Assembly (NCBI GenBank): GCA_029204225.1
Contig: CM055096.1
Location: 31,503,767-31,567,766 of the forward strand
From: Diphasiastrum complanatum
Taxonomy: Eukaryota > Streptophyta > Lycopodiopsida > Lycopodiales > Lycopodiaceae
Direction: 5' to 3'
Length of the DNA: 64,000 bases
The notes below the pieces were generated by a model, which was given only the letters and a program-made list of their open reading frames with translations, did not search any database and was not told where the DNA came from. The position numbers and the translations under genes are program-made. Below are positions 31,851 to 44,613 of the stretch, piece by piece. Position 1 is the stretch's first letter. The number at the start of each line of letters is the position of its first letter.

Positions 31851-33265
31851 ATTCTGGATCTAGATTGACAATTTTGATCTAAACAAGCATGAAATTTTAA
31901 TTATTGATCGAAACACTTTATATACCGTTCAGATGTGTGAAAATCAGTCTTAAGTACAGACTAATATCACATAAACAACTTTACTAAGTTTAGATTGCAT
32001 TCACATAAAAAAATTCCAACACATGGTGTAAAAGCTCCACATTGTCAATTTCCAAAATCATGATCTCTCTCACATTGAATGAATGATTTGCAAGTACAAA
32101 GAGGATCCTATCCTTGTTTGGCTAAGCAGCTACAACATGTGTTTAGGTACCAAAACATCATTAAGTTGACCTACTCAAGTCAATTTGACCTAACCATTAG
32201 GTATACCTATGGTAGTTACATCAATACCAAACTTCCTATGTAACTTCTATGATTTAAATCTAACACTACAACATTTTCGAAGATTTTTCGACCCTATTAC
32301 CGAGGCTTTTCTGAAGCAAATAAAAAAAAAAGTCCTTATACGTTGGTATATCCAATGATGAATGTCTTGATAACAGAACCTCAATACTTGCATCAGGCCC
32401 CGAGGCATCTCCAAAACATTTCCATATTGTTTAAAGAGAGTGTTTTTTGAGGGATATATCGAGGGACGTCAGAATATCCCTTGGGGTGTGGACTGATAAA
32501 AAAAAGAATGCTTTTCGAGGGATATACCAAGGGACCTCAAAATATCCCTCGAGGTGTGGATTGGCCACAAGAGAGTGTTTTTCAAGGGTTAGTCCGAGGA
32601 TCATACAGAAAACTTCCTCGAGGATTTTTTTGAGAGAACAAAAAAAAAAATTAGGATAGAATGGAACTAGTGTACTGGTTCCATTCTACTCTAAAAATGG
32701 ACTCCATCCAACCCCAAGAGTCTTTTGCACCACTTCTTATGAAATTTGTAAGCAAAATCATTTGTTTATAATTATGAAAAAATAATTGTATTTATTTACA
32801 TTTCATGCACTTAAAGACTAATGAAAGACACTTATGATTAACAAAATATATATTCATACATAAATGGTCCGAAGTACAGAAATATATTGCAAACTAAAGC
32901 AGAACTCTCAGATACGTGTGTGCTAGAATAAAACACCTAATTAGATCCAGCTGAGTCATTCTTGTCTTGGCCATGGACATTGGACTCATGCGACTGTGAT
33001 GCATGAGATTGGGACTGCAATGAAGATGAATAAGTTCTCTAAGAAATGTGGTGAGAGTAAATCAAACCATATGAATGTAGTGAAGTTATTTTGAAGCCAT
33101 AACTTAGAAGCAACATCCCGATCGATTCTCACTCCTTGTCTCTCCAATAATTCGAGTAATGATTGCATATTGTTTGGCATACGAATACTTGTACTCCTCC
33201 TTGGTGGGAGACCACTTTACAATGAATTTTTGCATACACCGATAATATTGTGATTAGAATTTAAG
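31735..33265. repeat. Dispersed repeat, copy 2 (partner 18425-20230)
   Basis: Matches copy 1 from ATTGGGTACTTGG through the CACTA terminus, subterminal repeats and the short coding block, and ends near 33265 where the sequences part. Confidence 0.65.
32264..33265 (-). mobile_element. CACTA transposon fragment, copy 2
   Basis: Terminus CACTACAACATTTTCGAAG at 32264. Subterminal repeats follow at about 32440-32620 (TGAGGGATATATCGAGGGAC; AATATCCCTCGAGG). On the minus strand 33180 downward reads MPNNMQSLLELLERQGVRID, homologous to the exon at 20055-20175 of copy 1. Nothing further of the element remains, so this is an end fragment. Confidence 0.6.
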
Positions 33266-34231
33266 ATATTGCGGAACAGCTCTCTCATTCTAATCGGCTG
33301 CTAGGTGCAAAAACAATCTAATAGATAACTTGTGCTAAAGATAATCACAACTATATGTGTTCCGATTGCCCAACAGGATCTTAAAAATTAATTCATACTC
33401 TAAAATGAAAGTACAGTCCATCGAAGAGATAATAGATGGTTTGTGTATGGTACTATTGAAATCATATTCAATGTGAAGTATAGTCCTGAAATAAATGGAA
33501 GAGCAGTATGATATCGCGAGTTCCTCAGGAAAGACAGCCATCGTCTGATCAGAAACTGAGTCGTAGACGTCAGTGTTCTGATCAGAGTGAGTATACAAGC
33601 ACGATCAAACAACAATGAAAGTGTATTCAATCACAACAAGCATTCATCTACGTTATACATAGATAAAAATGTGCTGCTGCTAGCACAATACAAATAGCAA
33701 TTACAATCAAAAATTGATGGCGTAATTGGGAGGCTCAAATAATACGTCTCATGGACAAAGCCGTTGGATTTATTCCCCCCACTCTCCTAGCTCCCATTTT
33801 AATCTGCCTCCATTCATGCTGCATATTTACTAACGTTGTCGCGCAGTCTACATATTTACACGCAAATTTGCACAGACAAAGAAAAGGCGAAAGAATCACG
33901 ACACTGTGTTTTTGCACACGTTATGGTGACATGCAAAAAGGGGACACTATCTTATAGAATGCCGAAGGTGCCCTTAAGGCAAAGGCACCCTGTAAATCTA
34001 ATCCTAAGGCTATTCGTAAGAGTGACGCACTTTTCGCATCATCATCACCAACGATCACTTCAGCACTGACTGACGTCGCACCCTTTTCACGTTCACCCCA
34101 TACAGCTGCGCTAACAGATTGGACAGCGACTGCAGCCACCCATGATCCCTTACAGACAGCACATCCACTTTGTACTTTTTACATCTGCACACCTGTAATA
34201 TTATGTATATATATACTGGATACCATTTGTA
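33266..34231. other. Spacer stretch without a firm gene
   Basis: No recognised coding domain. The right end (34218-34225, TGGTATCC on the minus strand) looks like a partial tRNA-Met primer site next to the LTR that follows. Confidence 0.4.
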
Positions 34232-35855
34232 TGTTCAATTTGATGAGACGACGAAGAAGACGATGAGAAGAAGAAAGGCCAGAAGCATTGATTCTTGATT
34301 TGTCAGCAATAAGGTTTTATTCCTTTACAGATTGGATAAGCTTCGTAGGGCACGCGGTTTCGTCCGCTATTGTCTTGTGCTCTATCTCATTATTGACATG
34401 TATACATGATATACTTAATCTGATACAGTTCTTTGTTCTGTGTTCAGATCTACGTCAATATTGCTATGCTTATCATTCATTCTGTCTGATCTTTCTAGTT
34501 GTTCTTTCTGGTAATAGACGAGTAACATTTAGTCTTGTCTTTTGTGAATCTATCGCGACTCATTATCAGTCGAGCATAGTCTAACTCTTCGCGAATAATT
34601 TGCGACATATAATTTGTCTTGCTATTCGCGACAAACCATGCTTCTGGCGCTTCATTCATCTATTGATGTTTGGCTGCGTAATCTAGAATGACCGTGATTT
34701 TTTCCATCACTAAAGCTCTGTTCATTCTGATAGGCGTGGTCACGCTTGCGGCGAGAGTTGCATAGCTCTTGCGAACATTTTCTGTTTGAGTTCGTTTCTC
34801 GTTCGTGTCTTGTTCGAGTTCGTTTCTCGTTCATGTTCGTCTTACCCCTTTGAGCTAATTTTTAGTTTCTAACATACGACACCTTTTCTCAACTCGTTCA
34901 TCTCCCTCTCTCCAACAGGAGCAACCACTAACATGTGCTTGGATGATCTATTTATAGATTTTATCCGTGTATTAATTACATTGAATGTTTGTCACCTAAT
35001 TGGGAAAGCCGTTGTACTTGGAAGTATATGGCTTTTGTGACAACTGTACATAGTGTATATACAGTCAACAAATCAGGATCGTTGACGTGGACAAAGACAT
35101 CGCAAAATCTCTCATTTCGCATCTACGTGAAGTGATTTTCTCTCACTTCGCAAATTTCGTGAAGTGGCTGGGAACGTTCCTCGTTCATTTAAGATGACCT
35201 TCGGCATTTTTCTCTCTCTTTAGGTTTTTGTGAAAAAGTCAAAGGTGTCCTAAATAAGTTTAAGGCGCCCTTAGAAAGTTGAAGGTGCCCTCAAAAATGC
35301 GAGATCTCTGTAACAGTTTGGCTTCCTCGCGCTTTTTGAAAAAAAGCGAAGAAGCCGAAGGTACCTTTAAAACAACTTGAAGGTTCCCTTGAAAAGTTGG
35401 CGAAGGTGTCTTTAACAGTTCAACTCTTAAACTAGAGGACCTTTTGGAATTTATCTTTTCTCGTATTTTTCGAAAAAATGCGAAAAAGTCGAAGGTGCTG
35501 AAAAATAGTTAAACTTTTGAACTGTGAACATGTTTGACTTCTTTAAAATAGTTGAATGGAAGAAATCGAAGATAAGTGTTGCATTTTTTGGGAAAGTGCG
35601 AAAAATGCGAATTGTGCGACACTTAGTGTATTTCTGCAGACTTGTTCTAAATGCAAGTTTGTGGAAGTCCTTGAAGATGGCCAAGTCTTCAATGACTTCA
35701 AGTTATTAAACTTAACATTTGAACTCAAATTTATAATGGGATTGGTTACCCTTTGCTGGAGATCAGCCGGAAGTCCGGTTGTAGAAGTTCTTCAAGTAAT
35801 TGGTTGTCTAAGTTATGATTCACCAAGGAGGCAACTATGGGCTTAATTTCCAACA
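34232..35855 (-). repeat. Probable copia LTR, ~1.6 kb
   Basis: The right border is firm: on the minus strand a purine tract (AAGGGGGG, 35863-35856) is followed by TGTTGGAAATTAAG, directly after copia RNase H, so a 3' LTR starts at 35855. The left border is tentative: TGTTCAATTTGATG at 34232 would give TG...CA ends, with a partial primer-like TGGTATCC just outside. A minus-strand TATA box (TATAAATA) lies near 34950. A purine tract on one side and a primer-like site on the other would imply an LTR shared by tandem elements. Confidence 0.45.
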
Positions 35856-35862
35856 ACCCCCC

Positions 35863-36090
35863 TTAAGGTCACGGTTGGTGCCTTGGTATCTTCGTCAGAT
35901 TGAGCATGCTGAAGAACTTCTGATGCTTGATCTTGGGAAGCGCTTTGGTGAAGATGTCTGTGACCATTTCCGTTGTGGAGCAGTATTGAAGGATCACTTG
36001 CCCTGAAAGAAATGATACTAGATTTCTATGTGTTTAGATTTGCCATGAAATATGGGATTCAGTGACAGAAATACAGCTCTTGTTGTCACA
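35863..36090 (-). pseudogene. Copia RNase H C-terminal end
   Basis: On the minus strand: CDNKSCISVTESHISWQ at the inverted-repeat border, then QVILQYCSTTEMVTDIFTKA and LPKIKHQKFFSMLNLTKI. This is the conserved end of copia polyproteins (DN.S.I, ADIFTKAL). A stop and a small gap lie between the two pieces. The polyprotein end runs straight into the purine tract and LTR. Confidence 0.7.
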
Positions 36091-36958
36091 CAGAAATGGT
36101 GGTAGGATTAAACTGAGTGTGATGTAAGTCATGAAGTATGCTAAAAATTGTAAAACATATCTATCATCTGTTGTTAATATTTGGGAGATCCTACCCATGT
36201 AAATATTTTGTACATATCCAAGGTATGTGAATTGAGCACATATTTTTGTAGAATAGGGCGAGTTTGGGTTAGGTAGATCAAATTCCAGTGACATGCATAA
36301 AGTCTAGTTGGTCTAGTATGATATGCAATAATGTTGACAATGTCTAGTTTGACATGCATATAGAGATTCACATGGAATTGGTCAATTATGACCTTCTAAA
36401 AACTCGAGCCACAATAAATGCATAATGTCCTAAGTTTCCATAGTGACATGCAAAGCATGCAATCACTCTAATGGACACATGCATGTAGATTTGTACATGG
36501 CTAGTTGAGAAATTGCCATTTGGAGAAAATAGGTAGAAGTTAGGTGCAACCTATGCATGCTAGCAGTTAGGTGTCAAGTTAATAGTTGTTTGCACTTGAA
36601 TAGGTGTAGGATGTGCATTGAATGCAAGGAGTACCATGAATTTTGGCTCTCCTATATATGTACATATCATTCTCATTCACAAAGTAATGAAGAACAAAAG
36701 TTTTGTAGCTATCTCATGCTTGGTTGGATCTAAACTGTTTTTTTCTTGTTATCTCTCTAGCTTTCTCTCTCTAACTCGTGTTGAAGCTAATGCTAAAACA
36801 CTGTAATCTTGTACTTTTAATCATTCTTTGATTCATTGCTATCATAGTCTATTGATTAGCATGCTAGATTGTGAATTAGCCATATCTTCTGAACTAGATC
36901 TTGTTGAACAATCTAGAATCAGGGTACTGTGCCAATCACAAAGCTTAATCAAGATCAG

Positions 36959-37327
36959 TCACTCTTGTGGACATTCCCCACACGTGTGAATTTTGGAATT
37001 TTCAACATGGTAACAACCTGATCCATATAGTTTCTTTTGAAGCTTGACATGCTGCGATAAACTTTGCCTCTGTCGAAGAAAGCGCAAGTGATTTATGCTT
37101 CCTTGAGTTCCACAAAATCGGTCCCCCTGCCAGATAGAAACCACACTCTGAGGTAGATTTTTTGGTAGAATATGTTCCTGTCCGAAATAGCCTCGCAAGA
37201 CAAGTGATTCGATAGCATTTCCATCGTAACATAAAATGTGATCTAAACTTCCCTGAATATATCTCATCATTCTCTTCAATGTTTTCCAATGAGAGATCCT
37301 GGGATTAGACATGAATTGACTATTCAC
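36959..37327 (-). pseudogene. Copia RNase H fragment, right-arm copy
   Basis: Same pieces as at 29457-29770, with a few substitutions (SRKHKSLALSSTEAKFIAAC and QASKETIWIRLLPC). It stays open slightly longer than the left copy, where a TAG interrupts after KETI. Confidence 0.7.
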
Positions 37328-39089
37328 ACTACCATCTTGATTAAGCTTGAACTAAAGGACCAATTAGCAAGTAGTAACATTTTATTTGATGGAGGATCAA
37401 TAGTTTTACAAGTATCAATATCAAGCAATGTGTCATTACGCACTCTAAATTGCATCAAATCATTCTTTTGTTGTTAAAGTTTCATTCAACCTCGAAGAAA
37501 CATCACCAAAGATAGTAATAAGGGCAACCTCAACTTGCAATTGCTTTTCTCTTTCATTGTACTATGTGAGCCTTGATGGTTGCATTCTTGCTCGACCTGA
37601 CATTTTTGGTCTCTCTAAGATTGCTAGGTTTGTAATTGCTCTTAAATTCAATGTTATTACAAAGAAAAGTGCATTCAACACAATCTAAAGCACATGTGGG
37701 ACAACAATTCAAGCTCTCAAAATTGCATTTCAAAAAAATATAAGTACAAAAAATCCTAATCAAAATGATAATAGATTGACCTAGATCTAAGCATTAGGTT
37801 TTCCATCATCAAGCCTTGACCTAACCCTACCATATGAATCCCTAATCTAGGAATTACATTGACTTGGTGGATAGATTAGGTGAGTCATGTGCATTGTCAC
37901 CAAATCCCTTAAATGTTGCCTATAAATTAGGACCTCAAGTTTGGGGCTCAAATTGGCCACCCACTACATCCACATATAAATGGACTTCAATCACCTATCA
38001 AATCTTTAACTACGAGGAATGTAGACAATCCTATTAAAATAAGTCTTTTCTTAAACAATCAACATCAATTGCACTGATTTATTATTCTCAATAGACAACA
38101 CAAAACTCATTATACTAAATCTATAAACCTTTCAACAAGTGACAACTTTACATGGTATACAGTTACATCCTATATGAAAAAATTTACAAAATTCAAAAAA
38201 TGTATTCTGATCTACGTATGCAACAATGTTGCAGCGGATCGCTATTCGTTGCAAAAACAATCTTAATTGTGTGATTCGGATCGCCAACATTTTGGATCGC
38301 TAGGGATCCGAGATCAAAAACACTTTTTCGGATCACAAATTGAGCAGGGATCCACTGGTTGCAATCCAAATGAATAGAAAAAATACTAAATCAAATAGAA
38401 TTGAAATTACTAGCCAACGAATATATCTGCAAAACGATTTGCATCAGTATTCGATTCAAGTGAATAATATAAATTGGACGTTCACCATATGAAACCAAGC
38501 AATAGAACTGCTCTTTTGAAAATCCTTTCACATAATACTCATATTGGTAGCTTTTGAAAAAAAAAATAATGCAATATTTCGAGCAAAAATTGCATATTGG
38601 TCTGATCATATGGATTATATTTGTGAGTAACATAAAATATTATTGTGTAGTATTCTATTACAAATATGATTTTACCAAACACATATCAAAACAATTACTA
38701 ATTTTTTTAAAAATATATCCATGCATAAATAACTCTACGGTGGATGATCCACAAATAACAATCATGAATGCCTCGATCCATTGAAGCGGTTAGCATTATC
38801 TGTCTGTGCGTGGATTATCCACGTGTGGATAATCCACGCAAATAACTGCCGCTCGGCGCCGCCCAACTTCCCTCCCAAACTGTTGCCACAATTTTCAAAT
38901 TTATATTCGCGTGGATGTTCCACGCGCATATAAATTTCATAAAATCGACTAAGTGTCACGGGTCGCGTGGATAACTATAGAGTTTTCTGGTTGTGTTTCC
39001 AAATACTAAAATGTGTACCTGTGAAGATTAGTAAAAAATACCTTCCTATCTCGAGTTTTGGGGCCATGACCATGTTATTTCCATTTGTA

Positions 39090-39593
39090 AACTTTATTTA
39101 TTGTACGAGGAGTGATGCATCGCGATTTGAAACCAAAGAATGTGTTGGTGGGGATCTCTTCCATCCTGGGGTATCTGGGTGAAAATTTCTGACTTTGGGG
39201 TGTCGAAAGAAAGCTCGCCAACTCCGAATTCACCACGCCTAATATGGGCACAAGCTACTTTCGAGCTCCTGAAGTCTTCAAAAACGAAGCTCATGACAAG
39301 AAATACACAACGAAGGCGGACGTCTACAGCTTCGCCATGACCTGCTCTGAGATTCTGAGTGCAAAGCGACCCTTCGAAGGTATTTTCCATAAAGATTTGT
39401 ATAGGTGGATCACCGAGAAAGGTATGAGACTTCTTTGGCTTCCAGCTGTCCAGGTTACTTGGCAGCCTACATCCAAAAGTGCTGGGCAACCAATCCCAAC
39501 GACCGCCGTCCCTTTTTTTCCATAATGCCACTGTGCTTAGGCTTCCTTTGTATTTTGGGACCAATTTCCTTTGTATTTTGGGACCACTTCTAG
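39090..39593 (+). pseudogene. Protein kinase C-lobe relic, right-arm copy
   Basis: HRDLKPKNVLVG (about 39118), ISDFGVSKESS (39185), MGTSYFRAPEVFKN (39244; APE codons 39265-39273) and KADVYSFAMTCSEILSAK occur in order but in different frames. It ends YIQKCWATNPNDRR, where CWxxNPxxRR is the canonical subdomain XI motif; the left copy has IPNDRR. Relative to the left copy about 25 bp are missing between the catalytic loop and DFG. Confidence 0.65.
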
Positions 39594-41045
39594 GAGCATA
39601 ATGTGCATCCACTTTTCTCTCTCCTCATAATGAGCATCCACTTTTTTCTCTCCTCAGGAATCTTTGTTTTCTCTCTAGAATGTGCATTATCTTTTTACAG
39701 AATGTGTGTTCTCTTTCCTCTCTCTACAAAATGTGCGTTATCTATTTTAGGAATGTGTGTTCTCTCTCCTCTCTGTAGGGAGAATGTGCATGTGCTATGT
39801 GGCAGGTTCTCCACATGCACATTCCACCGCAAGTGTAAAAAAATTTGCATTATAAATGTGAAAAAAAAAAACCGGTGTCCACCTTCGCACAATGGCATTA
39901 CACAGGGGAAGGCCCGAAGCCCTCGGGCCTTACCTTACAAAAATTTTACCAACATTAAAACTTTTTACGTCTCAAATTCTTTTGAGACCTGTAAAAACTT
40001 TCATACAAATAATTACATGCTATAGAAACTACTTTTGAAACCATTGTTTGGCCTATAGAAAAGCTACAGAAGTACCTTAAAAAGCCAACTGAACTAAAAT
40101 ACCAACAGAAGTACATCAAAAAACCAACTGAAATTTTGAGCCAAGTATGTTACCAAAATATTCTGTAAAAATTTTGTTTGAAGTATGTCCCAACAAAAAC
40201 TAAAATGTCAATTTACACCAGTGGTTCAATGTTATTACGCTAATATCTTCAAGCTGATATCTATCTATTCCTTGGAGACTAAAGCTTTCAAATTCATCAA
40301 CAGATCAGCAGTAGCGACGGAATCAACAAGAATGAGGGTAATGTTGCAATTGTTCAGATTGTGAAACTGATGACCAACATGGATAGAAGTTGATCCGAAA
40401 GATACTATCTAATTTATCTTTGTACTTTTTCATTTCTTCTTCCATAGCAATTTGCCCATCTACGCTATCCCAAAAAAACACTACATTGATAGAAAAAAAA
40501 AACCTTAAAAAAAACAAAAGCACTGATCAAACAAACTATCAATAGTAACTAAAACGTTACAAAGATAAAATCATGCCGGATGTTGATGAATCCTTTCGGA
40601 ATGTAATGGCGACTGTGAAACTGCTAAGTCGATGCTTTAGATCGATTTTCGCAGTTTAGGTCCATATCAAACGAGCAACTTGGAAAATGTTGTGTGTAGT
40701 AAATGTGATAAGAAATCTGAAAATCTGAGTGGATGAGTTGGAATCAGTCAGTTTTTAAGATCAGTTCCTTTCACTTTTAGTTGTAGATTTTGGAATATGT
40801 CAACTATAAGAGCATTTCTTGTTTTTGGGATCAATAAATACCAAGAATAATGTAAATCTAGTTGGAACAATTGCTATGCTGATCCATAAGGGAATTTACC
40901 AGGAATTAAGTGCGGCACTTAATGATTAAACAGTCAAAACTGTCAATTTGATTAGTAGTTAAAGTTACTGATACCAAATTGAACTTTTTCCTAGTACAAA
41001 TTTGGGATTTTTTCTAACTTGAACCATTTTTGGAAGGGGGGAAAG

Positions 41046-42178
41046 AGTGATAGTTTGATCAAAAACCAAACAGGATCAAAAAATTTCCATTTATTGCAAG
41101 TGGTCAAAAATAAGGGATGTGGCCTAGATTCCTCATTAGACCATTGAGGACGATGATTGACAAGAATCTCGTAAGTATCCAACACATCCTTGATACCACA
41201 ATCAACTACAGGCCGGTGATATTCAGGACCACAACGAGAAATATCAAATCGCCAATTCTTTGATATACCCTGGCTATACTTGTCTTAGAATAATGTCAAA
41301 ATGTTAAAAAACACTCCGATTAAACTGTCACACACATCAATAATCTCTAAAACCTACCAAAGAAATAATACGTATAATAAAATTACTTTAAAATTGTACG
41401 ACCACTTGAATCAGAGTTTAGGCTGAAATCAATATCATCAAGCTCTCGAAGCCCAGAGACATCTCGAATGAAAAAATTGCGGGTACAAAAATAGACAAAT
41501 GTAAGATTAACACCAGAAGGACTGGTAGCTTGACATATTTCTTGTGCAAGCATCTTACTTTCCTCATTAATTGTCAACACATCACTTTTCTTCACACTTT
41601 TTCCAAACCAACAATAGATGAACGAATGACACCTTCATCACCAGCAAGCTTGACACGGTTATATTGAGTATCAGTAAGAATGTTAAAAGGAATAGCAGCA
41701 ATCCCAGTTTCAAGTATGTGTTGAGCTTGACGAGCATGTATCAATCTACCAATGGCTCTTAATAATCCTTGAATACTGCAAAATAATCATAAACAACTCA
41801 GAAAATCACAATTCATGCAGCCATAACAATAATAAGAAATGCAGTTGATGATCATAAAAACAAAAAAACAACTTAGTTGGACCTTCCAGGAGGGTACAAC
41901 TCTACGGTGTTTTTAGTAAGCTGCAGTAAAAACAAAGCCAACATCTCCACAAACCCTTTAACATCTTCATGTTCAGAAAGATCTTCAATAGTTTCGGTAG
42001 TACTGTAGCCACGAAACTGCCTCCATTCATCAAAAGCATTACGGGCCCAAATTTCAGCATGCTTACTATTACGCCAACCACCAATATTCACATTATTAAG
42101 CTCAACTATATCTATATCTCTAAAACGATAAATTCTACATCCTTCAGTAGCACAATCTCCATTCACATTATCTATTCC
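41046..42178 (-). pseudogene. Crypton-like (DUF3504) gene, right-arm copy
   Basis: The same three exons as the left copy, in reverse orientation, beginning inside exon 1 at GIDNVNGDC. The frame break after GLGKV is the same as in the left arm, so the gene had decayed before the inverted duplication. The first 70 codons are absent because the arm ends there. Confidence 0.6.
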
Positions 42179-42204
42179 CTGAAGCACTGTAGTCAATCAT
42201 GTCT

Positions 42205-42900
42205 AAAAGTAGGGCATACCAGGCAAATTTGCCCTGATGAGGAGGAATTTCTGAAAATCCGGAGCAGATATGTGTCATAGTCTTCGGAATCTAGTCCATC
42301 CAGTGCTTCGACGACCATTGTTGCTGGTCATGATCTACATATTGTTGCACTTATTGAAGCTGATGAGCGTGATCTGGTAGGTAAATCTGGTTTTATCTTA
42401 ATGAGAATTTTATTCAAATATAGTCATTTTGTTTTACAAGACGTGTGACCTTTGCTCATATTTTACAGGCTACTGTTGAGGTGGATGCCTTTGCAACAAG
42501 ACAGGGATATTTGAGGGAAGGCCAGGGATCACGACAAAGGGATTCATCCCTGTCCAATTATTTGAAGTGCTTTGTAAATAAAGATATTTGCATTCATCAT
42601 AGCAAATTTTCTTCAGATGATGCGACAATAATAATGGCAATTAAAGCGTTATCCTATTTCTCAAATGGGCATAAATACCCTCCAAATACATATAAAGTTA
42701 TTTTTGTGAAGAGAGACATTGCCATAAAACTGTTTGGCTATGTAGCTAAGTAAGTTCCAAAAAGGTCTTCCTCCTTAGTTGTTTTCTCTGGATACATTGA
42801 CTTGAGAAAAAGAAGATCGATTGATTTTCTAGATCCATATGATAGAAAAAAATTTCTTCTCGACCACACAGCAAAGCTGATCATTAAAGACAAAGATAAA
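42205..42900 (+). CDS. Unclassified two-exon coding region
   Basis: A reading with CPDEEEFLKIRSRYVS, a stop, and ADERDLVG before a GT donor near 42380 continues after the TTTACAG acceptor at 42469 as ATVEVDAFATRQGYLREGQG, CFVNKDICIHHSKFSSDDAT and HKYPPNTYKVIFVKRDIAIK. No domain is recognised. It lies immediately outside the inverted repeat and is convergent with the minus-strand region at 43350-44613. It may be part of the same decayed element. Confidence 0.3.
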
Positions 42901-43349
42901 CAATGATTTTGCCTTGCATTGTACTACACATGATGCGATATAATACATATACTTTTTTCGTCTGATATCATGAAATTTACTATGGGTTGGCTCTTGCATC
43001 AATATTATTTTCTTCTATAAATTTGCATGCCTTTTTGAATCTCTGATAATTTGTTGATCTAGTTTTATATCGGATTTGAATACGTCTGTAGAACCATTGA
43101 AATAGCTGGATGATGTAGCTATTTTTTTTGAGATGTTCCACCGTGTTGTGTATTTCGATGAAATGCTACTCTGGCTTGCCAATGCGATTTCTCCATTCCT
43201 TGTGATGACCAAATACTTAGACTTTCGTAAGCTTTTGCAAAAAATGATGCATGATGTCGTAAAATGTGCTGCAATATCAGAGATCTAAATATTGTCATAT
43301 TATCATTTTAAATTTAGCATATGTGCAATGAGATTATAAATCGAAGAGT
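42901..43349. other. AT-rich stretch without a firm gene
   Basis: No domain or repeat end is recognised. Confidence 0.4.
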
Positions 43350-44613
43350 TAGTTACATTAAGAGATTTACCATATAATGCGTAGTATGATCTTCACCCCA
43401 GGCGTCTTTAACTGCATCCACAAACTCAATTGTTGATTTCTCAATTAGTAGGACATCAATATCAGATAGTTTATCTTTTCTGAGCAATTTGACCATGTTG
43501 TCAAGCTTTGTCCAGACTTCAACTTTTTTAATCCTCGTTGTTCCTTTTTCTTGAAAATCCTTTGTGGCATTGAGTACATCTATCCAAATTGAGTACTGGA
43601 TTTTAATTGGATTTCCGGAATGATTTGATAAGAAACGATGAGCTTTGGCTCCTCCTATACTTGGTTTGCATGGGATGTTTCCTGTTTTTCCTTAAAGCTT
43701 CTCGTCCTTTTGTATTTTAACGTGTCCTTTATGAAATCCCGCTTTTGATAAAACTTCTTCCAATCGAGCTATTGCCTTTTTGGCTAATGACTCTGACTTA
43801 ATATTCCAAGCAGTTCGATAATTCTAACCTCTCCATGTAGTGTACAAATGTGAACATTTTTAAGCGGAATCGGTAATACTGGTTTCCAAGTCGGATCTTC
43901 TATATCCCTTGAAACTCTCGTGCTCTTCGACATGTCATGTGTAGTTTTCATGCAATAGAGCATGGATGTTTTGAATTTGCTCCATGTGAGACGTTGAACA
44001 TGCACTTCAACGACTTCAGGTCTCCAGCCAAATGCCATTCCACCTTAAAATCACCTATTCCATGAACATTGAGTGGTGTGTTGCTCATATGATTCTTAAT
44101 TATCTCTGGATATTCTGTTTTACTAAAAATCCAAAATAGAATGTCATGATCTTCATTTAAAACCTATTTGAAACAAAAAATCATGAACTATTTTAGGAGA
44201 ATTGAACTCAGACCTATAATAACAGAACAATATTAGCTTAAAACAGAAAACCAATAATTCTTGAAATGAATTAGTTGCTAGTACTCAATAGAATAGATTT
44301 AAACCTGGAAAACTGCCAACCACCAAATATTATTTTCGGACTGCACACTGAAATCAAGACTCTCCGAGTTTATCATATTGCTTAATGCTCCATTCATAAT
44401 TGTAACACTAACCCTTTTCAGCTTTTGTCCCTTTATTACTTCTGATTCATCTAACTTGAGAACTAATATCAATTTTTCAAGACTTTTATTTGTGATTCCA
44501 TAAAACTTTACAATAAATCTCAGTAAATGATTCAGATCTACAAACATATTGTTGGTAGAATCATATGACAAAGTGCCATGTTTTGAGTTATAAATTTCAT
44601 TTATATGGTAACG
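43350..44613 (-). pseudogene. Unclassified element-like gene (LAGDLK...HPC motif), broken
   Basis: Minus-strand pieces from 44613 down: LLRFIVKFYGITNKSLEKLI and SENNIWWLAVFQ before a GT donor; after an intron, EDHDILFWIFSKTEYPEIIK, DFKVEWHLAGDLKSLKCMFN and NSKHPCS; then in another frame PIPLKNVHICTLHGEVRIIE and ARLEEVLSKAGFHKGHVKIQ. The order W-LAGDLK, HPC, then IHICTLH is one I associate with uncharacterised, probably mobile-element-encoded eukaryotic proteins, not a named family. At least two frame changes and several stops are present. The copia LTR at 44614 cuts its 5' part. Confidence 0.4.

Larger units (their letters stand above)
36091..42178. repeat. Right arm of the ~6 kb inverted repeat
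   Basis: Reverse complement of 24383-30694. The inner border lies within copia RNase H (CAGAAATGGTGG at 36091) and the outer border in the first exon of the Crypton-like gene (TCTATTCC at 42178). Substitutions and small indels distinguish the arms, for example loss of one 222-bp unit and about 25 bp in the kinase relic. Confidence 0.9.
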
